DNA of 64,000 nt from Aquabacterium sp. CECT 9606 (GTDB lineage: Bacteria > Pseudomonadota > Gammaproteobacteria > Burkholderiales > Burkholderiaceae_C): the NCBI RefSeq assembly GCF_918741295.1, contig NZ_CAKKNB010000002.1, forward strand, positions 930,001 through 994,000, given 5' to 3'. A model generated the notes under the pieces. That model was not told where the DNA came from. It did not search any database and worked only from the letters and a program-made list of their open reading frames with translations. The position numbers and the translations under genes were made by a program. Positions 62,737 through 64,000 of the stretch are shown one piece after another; within the stretch, counting starts at the first letter, position 1, and the number at the start of each line of letters is the position of its first letter.

Positions 62737-64000
62737 TGAAATTTTCTCAGTTCCTTTCAATTTTGCGAGCCCGCTGGATGATCCTGGCAGGCGTTCTGGG
62801 TGTGCTTGTGAGCATCGCGCTGATCGCAGGCTTCGCACTTCCCAAGAAGTACACGGCCACCGGGTCGGTTCTGATCGATTCGCGTTCACCAGACCCCATC
62901 AATGGCACCATGGCCGTCACGACAGGCAACTACCTGGCCACGCAGATGGACATCATCCGAAGCGAGCGTGTGGGCCTGAAAGTGGTTCGCTCACTTCGCA
63001 TGGCCGAAAACGCCGACCTGCGTGCGCGCTGGCGTGAAGCCACCGACGGCCAGGGCTCGTTCGAGAACTGGATTGTCAACCTCATTTCCGACGGGCTTGA
63101 TGTCAAGCCAACCCGTGACTCCAACGTCATCAACGTGAGCTACACCGGCGCTGATCCGGCTTTCTCGTCCGTCCTGGCCAATTCGTTCATCAACAACTAC
63201 ATCGACACCAGCCTGGAATTGCGGGTTGAGCCGGCCCGGCAGTTCGGCACGATGTTCCAAGAGCAGCTCAAGCAATCCCGCGACAAGCTGGACGAAGCCC
63301 AGCGCAAACTGTCGGCTTATCAGCAAGAAAAAGGCATTGTCGCGACCGATGAGCGGCTTGACGTTGAAACCGCCCGCCTCGGCGAGTTGTCCGCTCAGGT
63401 GGTGGGCTTGCAGGCTCAAACTGCGGATGCCCAAAGCCGTCGCGCCCAGTCAGGCATCAACAGCCCGGACAGCATGGGCAGCGGCGTCATCATGGCCCTG
63501 AAGGGTGATCTGGCTCGTCAAGAGGCGCGCCTGCAAGAGGCAAGTTCGCGGTTGGGTGAAGGCCATCCTCAGATCACCGAGCTGCGCGCAGGCATAGCCG
63601 AACTCAAGAACCGCATCAAGGCCGAATCTGGCAACGTCGGGCTGTCGTCCAATGTGATGCTGCAGATCAGTCAGCAGCGCGAAAACCAGGCTAGGGCCGC
63701 GCTGGATGCGCAGCGCACGAAGGTGCTCAAGCTCAAGGCCATCCGTGACGAGGCTCAGTTGATGGTCAAAGACGTTGAAAGTGCCCAGCGCGCATTTGAT
63801 GCGATCCAGGCCCGCATCAGCCAGACCAGTCTCGAGAGCCAAAGCAACCAGACCAACATTTCGATCCTCAAGGTGGCCACGCCACCCGCCGGACACTCTT
63901 CACCCCGTCCGATCCTCTACACCTTGCAAGCCATCTTCGTGGGCTTGTTCCTGGGCATTGGCCTGGTGCTGATGGTAGAGCTCAAGCACCGCCGCATCCG
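62737..64000 (+). CDS. epsF: chain length determinant protein EpsF (partial, runs off the edge)
   Basis: The open frame from ATG 62737 reaches the window end without a stop (421 codons). The N-terminus MKFSQFLSILRARW is followed by a membrane helix (LAGVLGVLVSIALIAGFAL), then the Wzz-type periplasmic part with YTATGSVLIDSRSPDPI, MDIIRSERVGLKVV and a long coiled coil (SRDKLDEAQRKLSAYQQEKG, residues about 185-390). It ends at the second membrane helix (IFVGLFLGIGLVLMVEL). This is the EpsF group, which controls exopolysaccharide chain length beside a tyrosine kinase and, in PEP-CTERM bacteria, exosortase. The 213-base gap upstream contains no clear promoter. Confidence 0.88.

Overview
The window reads as a chromosomal segment of a betaproteobacterium of the order Burkholderiales. 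The Sphaerotilus/Leptothrix/Rubrivivax/Aquabacterium side of the order is an inference. Support comes from the PHB genes, two PEP-CTERM proteins, the local set smr-radC-slpA-ispH-serS-tRNA-Ser, and a chain-length determinant of the EpsF type at the right edge. No rRNA, CRISPR array, transposase, integrase or prophage gene was found.

Region 1 (1 to about 29,950) is a stress and low-oxygen island. It holds a DksA-like protein, acetoacetyl-CoA reductase and thiolase, a B12-dependent ribonucleotide reductase, a CYTH-CHAD protein, two unknown small proteins, a kinase-like fusion, Hsp20, a universal stress protein, an Mg2+-type P-ATPase, BON and DUF883 proteins, a cell-wall hydrolase operon and several oxidoreductases. 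In its middle sit a FixL-like multi-PAS kinase, a FixJ-like regulator and a Crp/Fnr-family regulator that lacks FNR's iron-sulfur cysteines (FixK/DNR-like). I found 14-bp boxes of the form TTG(A/C)-N6-(T/G)CAA in front of nearly every transcription unit of this region. Two are perfect TTGAT-N4-ATCAA and six share the asymmetric form TTGCG-N4-ATCAA (one of them read on the opposite strand). I noticed none right of 30 kb when scanning by eye. The simplest reading is a FixLJ-to-FixK cascade controlling the whole block.

Region 2 (about 29,950 to 47,000) is ordinary, more GC-biased backbone. It carries smr, radC, slpA, ispH, serS and tRNA-Ser(CGA), a PEP-CTERM protein, a tiny J-domain protein followed by three unknown genes, a PQQ-type sugar dehydrogenase lipoprotein, a chemoreceptor, and a Spy/CpxP-like protein with its two-component system.

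Region 3 (about 45,600 to the right edge) is a surface-polysaccharide locus. It has ugd, a UDP-glucuronate 4-epimerase-like gene, a nucleotidyltransferase, rfbBDAC for dTDP-L-rhamnose, and a flippase-like membrane protein. These are followed by a HAD-UbiA fusion with DprE1- and DprE2-like enzymes, which resembles the mycobacterial route to a polyprenyl-phosphate D-arabinofuranose donor. After that come a membrane-anchored galactose-oxidase-like copper radical oxidase with all its key residues and the start of epsF. A Tat-exported DUF1501 protein and a DUF1800 lipoprotein lie inside this region.

Start codons were chosen from ribosome-binding sites, overlaps and family knowledge. All family assignments are by motif recognition from memory, not by database search.
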